From contig NZ_CM003594.1 of the NCBI RefSeq assembly GCF_001435295.1, positions 1,364,001 to 1,428,000 of the forward strand: a stretch of 64,000 bases of DNA, written 5' to 3'. Positions 47,073-55,755 of this stretch are shown here, one piece after another. A program made the translations under genes and the position numbers. This DNA is from Psychrobacter sp. P11F6 (GTDB lineage: Bacteria > Pseudomonadota > Gammaproteobacteria > Pseudomonadales > Moraxellaceae). Position 1 is the first letter of the stretch, and the number at the start of each line of letters is the position of its first letter. The notes beneath the pieces are model-generated. The model did no database searches and was not told the DNA's origin. It saw only the letters and a list, made by a program, of their open reading frames with translations.

Positions 47073-48401
47073 ATGTCGTCATCTCGGAACACCAGCAGCA
47101 AGGCGTCTGTATTAAAATGGTTACCTTGGGTTTTATTGCTAGTCGTGATTGCCGCATTTATTTGGTTGTTTGCGAGTATGAAGACGGCATCGGAGCAGGC
47201 ATGGGAGCCGCCCAGAACCACACCTGCTGAGCAGCAAGCGTCAGCACCTGTTTCTGATACACCCGCAGCGATTTCTTCTTATCATAATGCGGTTGCTCGC
47301 GCCTCACGATCAGTCGTGAATATCTACACCACGCAAACGATGGCAGAGCATCCTTATATGAATGATCCTGTGTTGCGCCGCTTTTTTGAGTTCCATGGTG
47401 CACCGTCAGAAGAGCAGGGCAATACCAATTTAGGCTCTGGGGTGATTGTCTCAGAAGATGGCTATATCGTGACCAACGCCCATGTGATTGAAAAAGCCGA
47501 TGAAATTACGGTCGCCTTTAATGATGGTCGTAAGAGCCGCGCTAGAATCGTTGGTACAGATCCAGACAGTGATTTGGCAGTGATTAAAGTAGATATGACC
47601 GGTTTGGCACCACTTGGTTTCCGTAAAGAACCTATCCGAGTTGGCGATGTTGCATTAGCGATTGGTAATCCGTTCGGTGTCGGTCAAACGGTAACGCAAG
47701 GAATTATCTCAGCGACAGGACGTACTGGGCTTGGAGTCAACAAGTTTGAAGACTTTATCCAGACCGATGCAGCGATTAACCCAGGTAATTCGGGCGGCGC
47801 ACTCGTTGACGCTTTTGGTGAATTAATTGGTATTAATACGGCCATTTACTCACGCTCTGGCGGCTCTATGGGTATCGGTTTTGCTATTCCTACCGCCATC
47901 GTTGAGCAAGTGATGAATGCCATTATCAAAGATGGTAAGGTGAGCCGTGGTTGGTTGGGGATTGAGATACAGTCACAGTTACGTGACCCAACGCAGCTTG
48001 AAACCTCGACTGGGGTAGAAGTGCTTAATGTCGTTCCTAAGAGTCCTGCTGCTAAGAGTGGTCTGCGTATCGGCGACATTATTTTGACGATTGACGGTGT
48101 TGAGATGACGGATGCCAATACCTTGATTCAGTATGTCGCTCGTAAAGCACCGAATACCACACTGAATGCGCAAATATTACGCCGTGGTAAAAATGCCCAA
48201 GTCAAAATATTGTTAGAAGAGCGTCCAGCACAAGAGCCGATGGAACGTCCAGTTGTGATTCTTGATGAAAATGTTGGTGGTATGGAAGATCCAAACCTAC
48301 AAGGTGAGAGACAAGACGTACCGATGATGTCAGAAGCCGAGCGTGACCGTATGCGTGAGGAGCTGTTGCAGTTATTTGAAAGAGACGGTGCACCCTTATA
48401 A
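47073..48401 (+). CDS. DegS/DegQ-like serine protease with one PDZ domain
   Basis: This 442-residue periplasmic protease is anchored by one N-terminal helix (WLPWVLLLVVIAAFIWLFASM). The S1C catalytic triad is His137 (NAHVIEK), Asp167 (DPDSDLAVIK) and Ser240 (NPGNSGGALVD). One PDZ domain follows (TGVEVLNVVPKSPAAKSGLRIGDII in two parts). The single PDZ and the membrane anchor fit DegS or AlgW, which cut anti-sigma factor RseA/MucA under envelope stress. It is longer than DegS by about 80 residues, with an acidic Glu/Arg-rich tail (about 380-442) after the PDZ. The ribosome site is AGAGG. Confidence 0.92.
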   Translation: MSSSRNTSSKASVLKWLPWVLLLVVIAAFIWLFASMKTASEQAWEPPRTTPAEQQASAPVSDTPAAISSYHNAVARASRSVVNIYTTQTMAEHPYMNDPVLRRFFEFHGAPSEEQGNTNLGSGVIVSEDGYIVTNAHVIEKADEITVAFNDGRKSRARIVGTDPDSDLAVIKVDMTGLAPLGFRKEPIRVGDVALAIGNPFGVGQTVTQGIISATGRTGLGVNKFEDFIQTDAAINPGNSGGALVDAFGELIGINTAIYSRSGGSMGIGFAIPTAIVEQVMNAIIKDGKVSRGWLGIEIQSQLRDPTQLETSTGVEVLNVVPKSPAAKSGLRIGDIILTIDGVEMTDANTLIQYVARKAPNTTLNAQILRRGKNAQVKILLEERPAQEPMERPVVILDENVGGMEDPNLQGERQDVPMMSEAERDRMREELLQLFERDGAPL

Positions 48402-48458
48402 GGTCATTCTTCATCACATAAAGCTTAATCAAAATGGCTTGGACGGTTTATAGACAGT

Positions 48459-48494
48459 AAAAAAGCGCGCTATCTTGAAGATAACGCGCTTTTT
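48459..48494 (+). terminator. Intrinsic terminator after the DegS-like gene
   Basis: A 16-bp stem with one mismatch (AAAAAGCGCG.TATCT / AGATA.CGCGCTTTTT) ends in TTTTTG. It probably also stops transcripts from the ferredoxin gene on the other strand. Confidence 0.82.
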
Positions 48495-48527
48495 GTTTCG
48501 GCTTTTTTAGCACTATTTTTGTTAGTA

Positions 48528-48794
48528 TTACTCTATAGTATGCTCGTGATTGATATAAATCACACCCTGTACACGACAACAGCAGGGCAGGATCTCGTCT
48601 TCATCAATCATGGCAAGGGGTGCAAACGGATAGTCAATGACGTGTGAGCTGGCGATACGCTTAATGCGGCAGCTGCCACAATAGCCTTCCTTACATTGAT
48701 AATTGATATCATGTCCGGTGCGTAGCAATCCATCAAGCAAGCTTTCGTCATCATGCAAGTAAAATTGCTTTTTACTCGTCATTACCCAAGTCAT
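48528..48794 (-). CDS. 2Fe-2S ferredoxin (YfaE-like)
   Basis: This 88-residue cytoplasmic ferredoxin has the plant-type 2Fe-2S ligands CKEGYCGSC plus a fourth cysteine in LPCCC. Like YfaE in E. coli, it is encoded downstream of nrdB and should help maintain the diiron-tyrosyl cofactor of the small ribonucleotide reductase subunit. AGGATAAGACT precedes the ATG at 48794; the ATG four codons later has no better site. Three adjacent cysteines near the end are a minor oddity. Confidence 0.9.
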   Translation of the reverse strand: MTWVMTSKKQFYLHDDESLLDGLLRTGHDINYQCKEGYCGSCRIKRIASSHVIDYPFAPLAMIDEDEILPCCCRVQGVIYINHEHTIE

Positions 48795-48986
48795 AGTCTT
48801 ATCCTGTTTGTTTCCCTATCATTCTGTACTTCCTAAACTATAGTCAATCCTATATAAATCAGATACGGTGTCAGGCTCGCTTAGTCTACTATTTGTAGTA
48901 CTTTCGCTAGCCTTCCTTGTATCCAAATTATATTGAAAAGACTATATACTCTTTCAAAAACTATTTTTTAAATGAACACATAAGCT

Positions 48987-50120
48987 CTAAAGTTCAAAAT
49001 CATCAAAATCGCTGTCTGATAAATCTGAATCAATTTGACCCACCAAGTATGAGCTGATTTCTGTCTCTTGTGGGGCAACTTGCACGTTGTCAGAAGACAA
49101 CCACGTGTTAATCCACGGGATTGGGTTTGATTTAGAATTCGGGAATGCCACTGGTAAGCCAACCGCTTCCATACGTAAATTGGTGATATATTCGATATAT
49201 TGGCACAGAATGTCTTTATTGAGACCAATCATTGAGCCGTCTTTAAACAGATAGCCTGCCCATTCTTTTTCTTGCTCAGCCGCTTTACGGAATATCTCGA
49301 TGCTTTCTTCATAGCACTCTTTGGCAATGTCGACCATCTCAGGATCATCACGACCGATGCGCATGAGATTCAAAATATGCTGAGTACCCGTTAAATGTAG
49401 CGCCTCATCACGAGCAATCAATTTAATAATCTTGGCATTACCTTCCATTAACTTACGCTCGGCAAAGGCAAAAGAGCAAGCAAATGACACATAAAAGCGA
49501 ATGGCTTCTAAGACGTTGACGGCCATCAAGCACAAGTAAAGCTGCTTTTTCAGCGATTTTAAATCAACGGTAATTTGCTTACCATTGATCGTATGCGTGC
49601 CTGCACCGTATAGGTTGTATAGCGATGAGTTATAATACAAGTCATCGTAGTACTTGGCGATGTCGGCGGCGCGCTCTAAGATATGATCGTTTTGCATGAT
49701 GTCATCAAAGACGATAGCAGGGTCATTGATAATATTGCGAATGATATGGGTATAGCTGCGCGAGTGAATGGTCTCAGAAAATGTCCACGTCTCAATCCAT
49801 GTCTCAAGCTCAGGAATCGATACCAGTGGCAATAGCACCACGTTTGGGCTACGACCTTGGATAGAGTCGAGCAGCGTTTGATATTTCAGATTACTGATAA
49901 AGATATGCTGCTCATGTGAGGATAAATTGCCATAATCCATACGATCACGTGAGACATCGACTTCTTCTGGACGCCAAAAGAACGATAGCTGCTTTTCAAT
50001 CAATTGCTCAAAGATAGGGTGCTTTTGTTGGTCGTAACGCGCCACGTTGACCGGATTACCAAAAAACATCGGCTCTGTTAGCGCATTGTTTGGCGTTTGG
50101 GAAAAAATCGAATAAGTCAT
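48987..50120 (-). CDS. nrdB: Ribonucleotide reductase class Ia, beta subunit
   Basis: NrdB (377 residues) carries the diiron-tyrosyl radical cofactor that starts nucleotide reduction in NrdA. Family segments seen are [26 protein letters not shown] and the metal-ligand helix [17 protein letters not shown]; the acidic C-terminal tail [10 protein letters not shown] is the NrdA-binding peptide. It is on the same strand as nrdA, but 2.8 kb of other genes lie between them. The ferredoxin gene follows 192 bp downstream. Confidence 0.96.
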   Translation of the reverse strand: MTYSIFSQTPNNALTEPMFFGNPVNVARYDQQKHPIFEQLIEKQLSFFWRPEEVDVSRDRMDYGNLSSHEQHIFISNLKYQTLLDSIQGRSPNVVLLPLVSIPELETWIETWTFSETIHSRSYTHIIRNIINDPAIVFDDIMQNDHILERAADIAKYYDDLYYNSSLYNLYGAGTHTINGKQITVDLKSLKKQLYLCLMAVNVLEAIRFYVSFACSFAFAERKLMEGNAKIIKLIARDEALHLTGTQHILNLMRIGRDDPEMVDIAKECYEESIEIFRKAAEQEKEWAGYLFKDGSMIGLNKDILCQYIEYITNLRMEAVGLPVAFPNSKSNPIPWINTWLSSDNVQVAPQETEISSYLVGQIDSDLSDSDFDDFEL

Positions 50121-50192
50121 GGGACTGCCTTTATCATTGATATGGTTATTAAGTTATAGGGTTTTGACTAGATTTGGTTTGACTGAATTATA

Positions 50193-50576
50193 TTACAAGT
50201 TCTCTAAAGATATCTGTTCTGACGTCTGTCCATCATTCATATACGCTTTAAATATCTCACTCAGCTCACTATCGTCCAAACCCTCCAATTCATCGATCGC
50301 ACTCTTACGCAGCGCACTCAAGCCATCATCATCTGATAGTTGCTGCATTTCTTTCTGTGCGTCTTTTTTAGTCGTTCTCTTTACTGTTTTTTTCAATACT
50401 TTTGTGGCGACTTTCTTTGATGCTTCTGGTTTTGCTGCTGTGCCTTCGCCTAATTGCTCACGGACGTCTGCGATGTCGACTTCCACTTGTACGATATGCG
50501 AGCCACCATCGTTTAGGTCTGAAAATACGTTTGGGATAAACAAACCACCGTCTTTGATGATTGCGGTATATTGCAC
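50193..50576 (-). CDS. Unknown 127-aa protein upstream of nrdB
   Basis: I do not recognise this protein. It starts at a GTG (50576) with a strong GGAGG site. The N terminus (QYTAIIKDGGLFIPNVFSDL) looks like a small strand-rich fold of the kind found in antitoxin-like or DUF proteins. The centre is Lys/Ala-rich (KPEASKKVATKVLKKTVKRT), and the C terminus is acidic and helical (ALRKSAIDELEGLDDSELSE). It is 72 bp before nrdB, downstream of the RelE-like gene and on the same strand, so it could be expressed with either. Confidence 0.7.
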   Translation of the reverse strand: MQYTAIIKDGGLFIPNVFSDLNDGGSHIVQVEVDIADVREQLGEGTAAKPEASKKVATKVLKKTVKRTTKKDAQKEMQQLSDDDGLSALRKSAIDELEGLDDSELSEIFKAYMNDGQTSEQISLENL

Positions 50577-50670
50577 ATGACCTCCGTCGTTTTTATTGTT
50601 TGTGTGTTTCTATATTTCTATGATAGCGCTGGACGCTTCCTACAATGACTGTCTCAATATCTTAGCTTCA

Positions 50671-50958
50671 TCATGGCTGGCGCGTCGCAAGATTGTCATA
50701 TACTTTGTTGTTTTCTCTTTTGCCAACTGCCAATACATAAACTACCACCACATCATCTTTTACGGTGTATACCAGACGATACCCTACAGTGCGTAACTTA
50801 ATTTTATAAGTATCCGTATGTCCCGATAGTTTTGACGCAGGCACATGAGGGTTTGACAATCGCTGCTGTAATTTTTTCTTAAACTGCTGCTGAATATTTG
50901 GTGCTATCTTTTTCCACTCTTTTAATGCCAAAGGATGAAACTCAAGATTATAAGTCAT
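50671..50958 (-). CDS. relE: RelE/StbE-family toxin
   Basis: This 95-residue protein has the RelE fold signature: YNLEFHPLALKEWKKIA at the N terminus, the basic KLSGHTDTYKIKLRTVGYRLVY core and a final strand VVVVYVLAVGKREN. RelE-type toxins cleave mRNA on the ribosome. Its start overlaps the antitoxin's end by 11 bp, the usual tight coupling. The gene is on the nrd strand inside the nrdA-nrdB gap. The gene symbol is by family; it resembles the RelE of the StbDE group. Confidence 0.9.
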   Translation of the reverse strand: MTYNLEFHPLALKEWKKIAPNIQQQFKKKLQQRLSNPHVPASKLSGHTDTYKIKLRTVGYRLVYTVKDDVVVVYVLAVGKRENNKVYDNLATRQP

Positions 50959-51199
50959 CCAAACATACCTTTATCGGTATCTGCCCGTCATTTAATCGTG
51001 CGCTAACGGTTTGGCTTAATGCCATGTCGTCCATCGCTTCCATCATACGTTCGAATACGTCTGTCGAAACTAGGTAAGCCACGGGTTTGTTATGGTTTAA
51101 AATAGCAATGGACTCACCATCTGACTGTTTAATCAGTGCCGATGGGTTGGCTTTTAGTTCTGAAATACTGGCTGTCTGTGTGGCAAATATTGGTTGCAT
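50948..51199 (-). CDS. relB: Phd/YefM-type antitoxin (StbD/RelB-like)
   Basis: This 83-residue antitoxin has the Phd/YefM N-terminal DNA-binding region (ASISELKANPSALIKQSDGESIAIL, given here as one stretch across residues 12-36) and NHNKPVAYLVSTDVFERMME, followed by a toxin-wrapping C terminus. GGAG lies nine bases before the ATG. It would bind and neutralise the RelE-like toxin and repress its own promoter. It should be read as a StbD-type protein; the symbol relB is by analogy. Confidence 0.88.
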   Translation of the reverse strand: MQPIFATQTASISELKANPSALIKQSDGESIAILNHNKPVAYLVSTDVFERMMEAMDDMALSQTVSARLNDGQIPIKVCLDDL

Positions 51200-51540
51200 A
51201 ACTCATTCTCCGCTAATATTACGCTCTAAATATAGGGCTGATTTTAGCACGAAAATTAGGTCTTAATTGTTATTGTATTAAATTAAATATTTGGAGTTAG
51301 TAATTTGTAGGGTGCGCCTCGCGCACCTTTAAACTTGAACCAAAGCCCAGTATTTTGACATAGTAGGCTTAGGATATGCCTCGCGCATCTTTAAATGCAA
51401 GTTCTATATCATCGGTGCGTGGAACACACCCTGCAAAAACCGTTACGATCTAAAGGTAGATTGGTGTCGAGGCACGAGACTCAGCATATTATTCAATTAA
51501 AATCGTTGGGTGTCGCAAGCTCCACCCAACCTACGCTTGA
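51200..51540. other. Gene-free stretch with palindrome cluster
   Basis: These 341 bp lie between the antitoxin gene and the DUF6680-like gene. Most of it is a cluster of four related palindromes (51310-51534). The antitoxin promoter must lie in the first 100 bp. Confidence 0.55.
51310..51534. repeat. Cluster of four related palindromes
   Basis: Three 17-bp palindromes share a design: GGTGCGCCTCGCGCACC (51311-51327), GATATGCCTCGCGCATC (51373-51389) and GGTGCGTGGAACACACC (51414-51430). The first two also share the flank TTTAAA. A fourth, GTTGGGTG / CACCCAAC (51505-51530), ends in CTACG. The arms read like the GTAGGTTGGGTG family of intergenic repeats common in Moraxellaceae. Confidence 0.7.
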
Positions 51541-52107
51541 TTAATAAGATAGTTTATCACTCTGATTCTTAGTTTTATTTTGCGATAAACTTTCAATAGT
51601 TATTGGAATAGCTTTTTCACCGTCTAACATTTCCACCAACCCTTGAAGTAACTTGAGTTTGCTGTTCTCAATATGTTCATGGCTAATAGGTCTATACCAG
51701 TCCTTTTTAATTTGGACGTCATCGAACTCATATCCAAGATCCTGACCCATGGCGGATAACAAAGATATAAATAGATCAGTCGCTTGTTTATCCCAATTAT
51801 CTATATATTGTGACTCTGTATTTAAGTAATCTTTATATAGCTTCCATGCAATCGTAACTTTTTTCTCACTATTAGATTGTTTATGTTTTCCAAAACGGGT
51901 TTTTCCATAGAATTCTATATCTATCATATTCAATGCAGATACGTGCTCTGCGGATAATTTTATTCCACGAGTTGACATTAATACATGGAAGATACTAAGC
52001 TTTTTGTTTCTATGTTCCTTACTATATTCAAGAAGTTTTTGAATTTGCACTGCGAAGATAGGGCCAAGAAAAACAGCTAAAATCGTAACTATGTCTGTAG
52101 CATCCAT
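51541..52107 (-). CDS. DUF6680-like membrane-anchored protein
   Basis: This 188-residue protein has one N-terminal helix (MDATDIVTILAVFLGPIFAV) and a mainly alpha-helical cytoplasmic part. The segment IFHVLMSTRGIKLSAEHVSAL followed by NMIDIEFYG resembles DUF6680-type proteins of unknown function (this name is from memory). It lies between palindromic repeats in the nrdA-nrdB gap. AGGTAG precedes the ATG. Cargo-like placement suggests a role in defence or stress rather than nucleotide reduction, but this is an inference. Confidence 0.75.
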   Translation of the reverse strand: MDATDIVTILAVFLGPIFAVQIQKLLEYSKEHRNKKLSIFHVLMSTRGIKLSAEHVSALNMIDIEFYGKTRFGKHKQSNSEKKVTIAWKLYKDYLNTESQYIDNWDKQATDLFISLLSAMGQDLGYEFDDVQIKKDWYRPISHEHIENSKLKLLQGLVEMLDGEKAIPITIESLSQNKTKNQSDKLSY

Positions 52108-52144
52108 AAATCTACCTAAATAACTAAAAATTATTTTAATTATG

Positions 52145-52178
52145 GTAGGTTGGTGTCAACAAACAACGTCCAACCTAC
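52145..52178. repeat. Palindromic repeat GTAGGTTGG
   Basis: GTAGGTTGG and CCAACCTAC pair around a 16-nt loop. It matches the arm design of the repeat at 51505-51534 and lies on the other side of the DUF6680-like gene. Confidence 0.65.
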
Positions 52179-52199
52179 ACTTGCTACAACTTTAACTAT

Positions 52200-52427
52200 C
52201 TACGCTAGTCTTTTGACGTAGTTGCCTTTGACTTTTCTGCTAATATAACTATTTAAGCCATCTCCAGATTGCGCGAGTCTTTTCATCTCTTCGATATCAG
52301 TGACCCCAGTTGATGCATAGTTATACAGGTACTCTGCACCTGTTTTGAAACGCACAGTGATTGAGTCATTACTGATTTCATAAGCACTTACACCTGAATC
52401 ATTATTTAAATCACGATATGTTTCCAT
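52200..52427 (-). CDS. KTSC-domain-like small protein
   Basis: This 75-residue protein resembles the KTSC domain: VSAYEISNDSITVRFKTG followed by EYLYNYASTGVTDIE and a GLNSYISRKVKGNY tail. KTSC domains occur as short stand-alone proteins or fused to tRNA-related enzymes; their function is not settled. AGAGG precedes the ATG at 52427. It lies in the nrdA-nrdB gap on the nrd strand. Confidence 0.8.
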   Translation of the reverse strand: METYRDLNNDSGVSAYEISNDSITVRFKTGAEYLYNYASTGVTDIEEMKRLAQSGDGLNSYISRKVKGNYVKRLA

Positions 52428-52490
52428 ATACTTTTACCTCTCGTCTAAGTTTGTTTTAAAGGATGACTATTACTTCATCAATTTTCTTGG

Positions 52491-52556
52491 ACAAGTGGTA
52501 TGGTTTAAATTAGAATGACGTCTCTCTAGAGGTTATTCTATTGCCAAACCACTTGT
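52491..52556. repeat. Nested hairpin, 66 nt
   Basis: ACAAGTGGT (52491-52499) pairs with ACCACTTGT (52548-52556). Inside, TAGAAT (52511-52516) pairs with ATTCTA (52535-52540), and CTCT with AGAG. It lies between the KTSC-like and 58-aa genes. No T-run is present, so its role is unclear: a transcript end, an RNA or an integration site. Confidence 0.5.
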
Positions 52557-52644
52557 GGATGTCGATAGTCTCAACTTCCTGATATTGAATATTGGCGTAT
52601 TCAGTATCTCCGATGGCATTGGTGATTTATCATCAATGCCATTT

Positions 52645-52821
52645 TTATCTTCTACTATCTACCTCCTGTGCGACTCCTTTATAACTACCTTTCATACCAC
52701 TCATAAATTGACCTGTATTAGCATCTCTCTTAATTGAGTGTTCAGGATTACTAGGATGCTTAATCTGAGTTCGACCTGTCACTGAACCCTTTCGACTTCC
52801 ATTTCCAGTATTTTTAGCCAT
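52645..52821 (-). CDS. 58-aa conserved small protein
   Basis: This short gene is easily missed. The start ATG (52821) follows GAGG and the protein begins MAKNTGNGSRKGSVTGRTQI, continues KHPSNPEHSIKRDANTGQF and ends in AQEVDSRR. A basic, Gly/Asn-rich N terminus with the MAKNTGNG and GRTQ pattern is shared by a widespread family of small bacterial proteins of unknown function. It lies 132 bp after nrdA. Confidence 0.72.
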   Translation of the reverse strand: MAKNTGNGSRKGSVTGRTQIKHPSNPEHSIKRDANTGQFMSGMKGSYKGVAQEVDSRR

Positions 52822-52953
52822 GAGCTATTAACCTCTTTGTTTGATTAATTTGAGAAAAACCTACTTTTGTTATTGCCTTTTTACCTCCTTTGTCTGCATA
52901 AAAGTAATTATCACGCCCTCTGTATTTCAACAGAGAACGTGATACCTAGAACT

Positions 52954-55230
52954 CTAAATCTTACAAGCCCCGCCAGCACAATCATCTTCCATATCCGCTT
53001 GGGCATCGTTCGCACCATCACGCGTATTATGGTAATACAAAGTTTTCACGCCAAGCTTATACGCATTTAGCAAATCTTTTAGCAATATCTTCATCGGTAC
53101 ACGGCCGCCTTCATAACGAACGGGATCGTAGTTGGTATTGGCAGAGATACTTTGATCGACGAATTTCTGCATGACAGCGACCAGCCTTAGGTAACCGTCA
53201 TTGTTTGGCATTTGCCATAGTAGCTCGTACTGACCTTTTAGCTTATCAATCTCAGGCACGACTTGCTTTAAGATGCCGTCTTTTGACGCTTTGATAGAGA
53301 CCAGACCGCGTGGTGGCTCGATACCGTTGGTCGCATTGGCAATCTGACTAGAGGTCTCAGATGGCATCAAGGCGGTTAGGGTAGAGTTGCGCAGACCGTG
53401 AGTGGTGATTTCAGTACGCAGCCTTTCCCAATCGAGATGTAGCGGCTCTTGGCAGATTTTGTCCAAATCTTTTTTGTACGTATCAATCGGCAAGATACCT
53501 TGTGAATATGTAGTCTCATTGAAGGCAGGGCAAGCGCCTTGCTCTTTTGCCAATTTGTTTGACGCTTTCAAGAGATAAAATTGCAACGCTTCAAACGTTT
53601 GATGCGTGAGACCTAGTGCTGAGTCGTCCGAATAGCGCACGCCATTTTTCGCAAGGTAATACGCATAGTTAATCACGCCAACACCGAGCGTACGACGACG
53701 CATGCTGCCATTTTGAGCTGCTTTGACTGGATAGTCTTGATAATCGAGCAGGGCATCAAGCGCACGGACGATGAGCTCGGCTGGCTCTTCGATATCGCTG
53801 ACGTTGTCGACTTTACCTAAGTTGACCGCTGATAGCGTACAAAGGGCGATTTCGCCTTCTTCGTCATTGATGTTATCAAGTGGCTTAGTCGGTAGGGCGA
53901 TTTCCATACATAGGTTTGACTGGCGAATCGGTGCAACCGTCGCGTCAAATGGGCTATGCGTGTTGCAATGATCGACGTTTTGGATATAGATACGACCCGT
54001 ACTGGCGCGCTCTTGCATCATTAGGCTAAACAAATCAGCTGCTGGGATTTGACGGCTACGAATGCTTGGGTCATTTTCGTACTTGGTGTATAACTCTTCG
54101 AATTTGTCTTGATCTTCAAAGAACGCATCATACAAGCCAGGGGTATCACCTGGTGAAAATAGCGAGATGTCTTGACCTTTGATCAAGCGGGTGTACATCG
54201 TTTTGTTTAACTGTACGCCGTAATCCATATGACGGACACGGTTATCTTCCACGCCGCGGTTGTTTTTAAGTACCAATAATGACTCAACTTCTAAATGCCA
54301 TAGTGGGTAAAACAACGTCGCTGCACCACCACGGACGCCGCCTTGTGAGCAGCATTTCACAGCAGTTTGGAACAGTTTATAGAATGGGATACAACCCGTG
54401 TGCTGTGCTTCGCCGCCACGGATAGGGCTACCAAGGGCGCGGATGCGACCTGCATTGATACCGATACCAGCACGCTGTGACACATAGCGTACGATGGCGC
54501 TGGTGGTCGCGTTGATCGAGTCTAGGCTATCACCGCATTCAATCAATACGCATGAGCTAAACTGACGCGATGGCGTACGCACGCCTGCCATGATTGGTGT
54601 TGGTAGTGAGATTTTGAATTGCGACGTCGCATCGTAAAAACGCTTTACGTAGTCCAAACGATCTGACTTGTCATAACGGCTAAACAAACACATACCAACC
54701 AGCATGTACAAGAACTGCGGGCTTTCAAAGACGGTCTTGTTAACACGGTCTTGGACGAGGTATTTACCTGCCATTTGCTCAACAGCAGCATAAGCTAGGT
54801 TCATATCACGCCAGTGATCAAGATATGCTTCTAATTCATCAAACTCGGCACGGCTATAATCAGCTAGGATATGCTGATCGTATTTACCAGCGTCGGTCAG
54901 TTTTTTGACATGATCATAAAGGTGCGGCGGGGTGAATTTATTGTAAGCAATTTTACGCAGATGGAAAATCGCCAAACGCGCAGCCAAATACTGATAATCA
55001 GGCGTATCTTCAGAGATAAGATCTGCTGCTGACTTGATGATGGTCTCGTGAATATCGCGAGTCTTGATACCTTCATAAAACTGAATGTGCGACTTTAGCT
55101 CAACTTGCGACACAGACACATTATCCAAATTGTGAGCTGCCCACTCGATTACCTTATGAATTTTATCCAAATCAATAAGCTCTAATCGTCCGTCACGTTT
55201 GGTCACTTTGATTTTGTCGATGTGTGTCAT
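52954..55230 (-). CDS. nrdA: Ribonucleotide reductase class Ia, alpha subunit
   Basis: NrdA (758 residues) reduces ribonucleoside diphosphates to deoxy forms. It has an N-terminal ATP cone (KVTKRDGRLELIDLDKIHKV) for allosteric control, the FSSCVLIECGDS active-site cysteine region, NLCMEIALPTKP with the radical-site cysteine, and the redox cysteines of the C-terminal tail (CAGGACKI). Length and ends match E. coli NrdA. It should pair with NrdB 2.8 kb downstream. Possible NrdR boxes lie upstream. Confidence 0.97.
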   Translation of the reverse strand: MTHIDKIKVTKRDGRLELIDLDKIHKVIEWAAHNLDNVSVSQVELKSHIQFYEGIKTRDIHETIIKSAADLISEDTPDYQYLAARLAIFHLRKIAYNKFTPPHLYDHVKKLTDAGKYDQHILADYSRAEFDELEAYLDHWRDMNLAYAAVEQMAGKYLVQDRVNKTVFESPQFLYMLVGMCLFSRYDKSDRLDYVKRFYDATSQFKISLPTPIMAGVRTPSRQFSSCVLIECGDSLDSINATTSAIVRYVSQRAGIGINAGRIRALGSPIRGGEAQHTGCIPFYKLFQTAVKCCSQGGVRGGAATLFYPLWHLEVESLLVLKNNRGVEDNRVRHMDYGVQLNKTMYTRLIKGQDISLFSPGDTPGLYDAFFEDQDKFEELYTKYENDPSIRSRQIPAADLFSLMMQERASTGRIYIQNVDHCNTHSPFDATVAPIRQSNLCMEIALPTKPLDNINDEEGEIALCTLSAVNLGKVDNVSDIEEPAELIVRALDALLDYQDYPVKAAQNGSMRRRTLGVGVINYAYYLAKNGVRYSDDSALGLTHQTFEALQFYLLKASNKLAKEQGACPAFNETTYSQGILPIDTYKKDLDKICQEPLHLDWERLRTEITTHGLRNSTLTALMPSETSSQIANATNGIEPPRGLVSIKASKDGILKQVVPEIDKLKGQYELLWQMPNNDGYLRLVAVMQKFVDQSISANTNYDPVRYEGGRVPMKILLKDLLNAYKLGVKTLYYHNTRDGANDAQADMEDDCAGGACKI

Positions 55231-55755
55231 GTTGCCCTCTTAAGTTGATAACTTGGTAATTATTTATAATGTTGCTTATAGTGATGCTGCACAGTCAGTA
55301 AACGGCAGGCATTCTTTATAATGCTACGATGCTTGCGCCGCGATAGGTGTTTTTTTAGGCAAAAATCTACCGCTACTCATAGTGACAATTAAATTCACTG
55401 AGTACTACATATAGCGTGTTTGTTAGTAGGTAGGCACAATATAGCGGGAAAATTTTGAAAATACTATATTGATTTTAGCATCAAACTATGTTGCTGTGAG
55501 GTTGTGCTGTGTCCGAATTTTAGCAAAGGACGATGGGGTAAGGGTTAGACGCGATTGACTCAAATAATAAGTTTTTTGTAAAAACGGGCTGACAGTTTGC
55601 TTTTTATTCGCGAGTAAATGACCCACCAATAAGGGGACACAGAACAATAATAATGAGGGCGCAGATTGTACAGCAAACCACAAAAAATCGCCACCCGTAT
55701 GAATGACGATTTCGACGGAAAAGCGGCTGGCTTTTTTTAAACGACAATTATCTAT
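55231..55755. other. Gene-free stretch upstream of nrdA
   Basis: These 525 bp should hold the nrdA promoter. Two NrdR-box-like sites are suggested at 55404-55447. A 65-codon frame on the minus strand lacks a ribosome site and family likeness and is not called. Confidence 0.5.
55404..55447 (-). promoter_or_regulatory. Possible tandem NrdR boxes upstream of nrdA
   Basis: Two segments share ATATAGCG and resemble the NrdR consensus ACACWATATATWGT: ACTACATATAGCGT (55404-55417, 9 of 14 by my count) and GCACAATATAGCGG (55434-55447, 10 of 14). They are 30 bp apart, close to three helical turns, as in known NrdR pairs. They lie 174-217 bp upstream of nrdA, so the match is only suggestive. Confidence 0.35.

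Noticed and set aside
52555-52737. 60-codon plus-strand frame in the nrd gap
   Set aside because: It is the complement of the 58-aa gene on the minus strand, which has the better start and a known family pattern.
55486-55683. 65-codon minus-strand frame upstream of nrdA
   Set aside because: No ribosome site or family likeness; it lies in the expected promoter region of nrdA.
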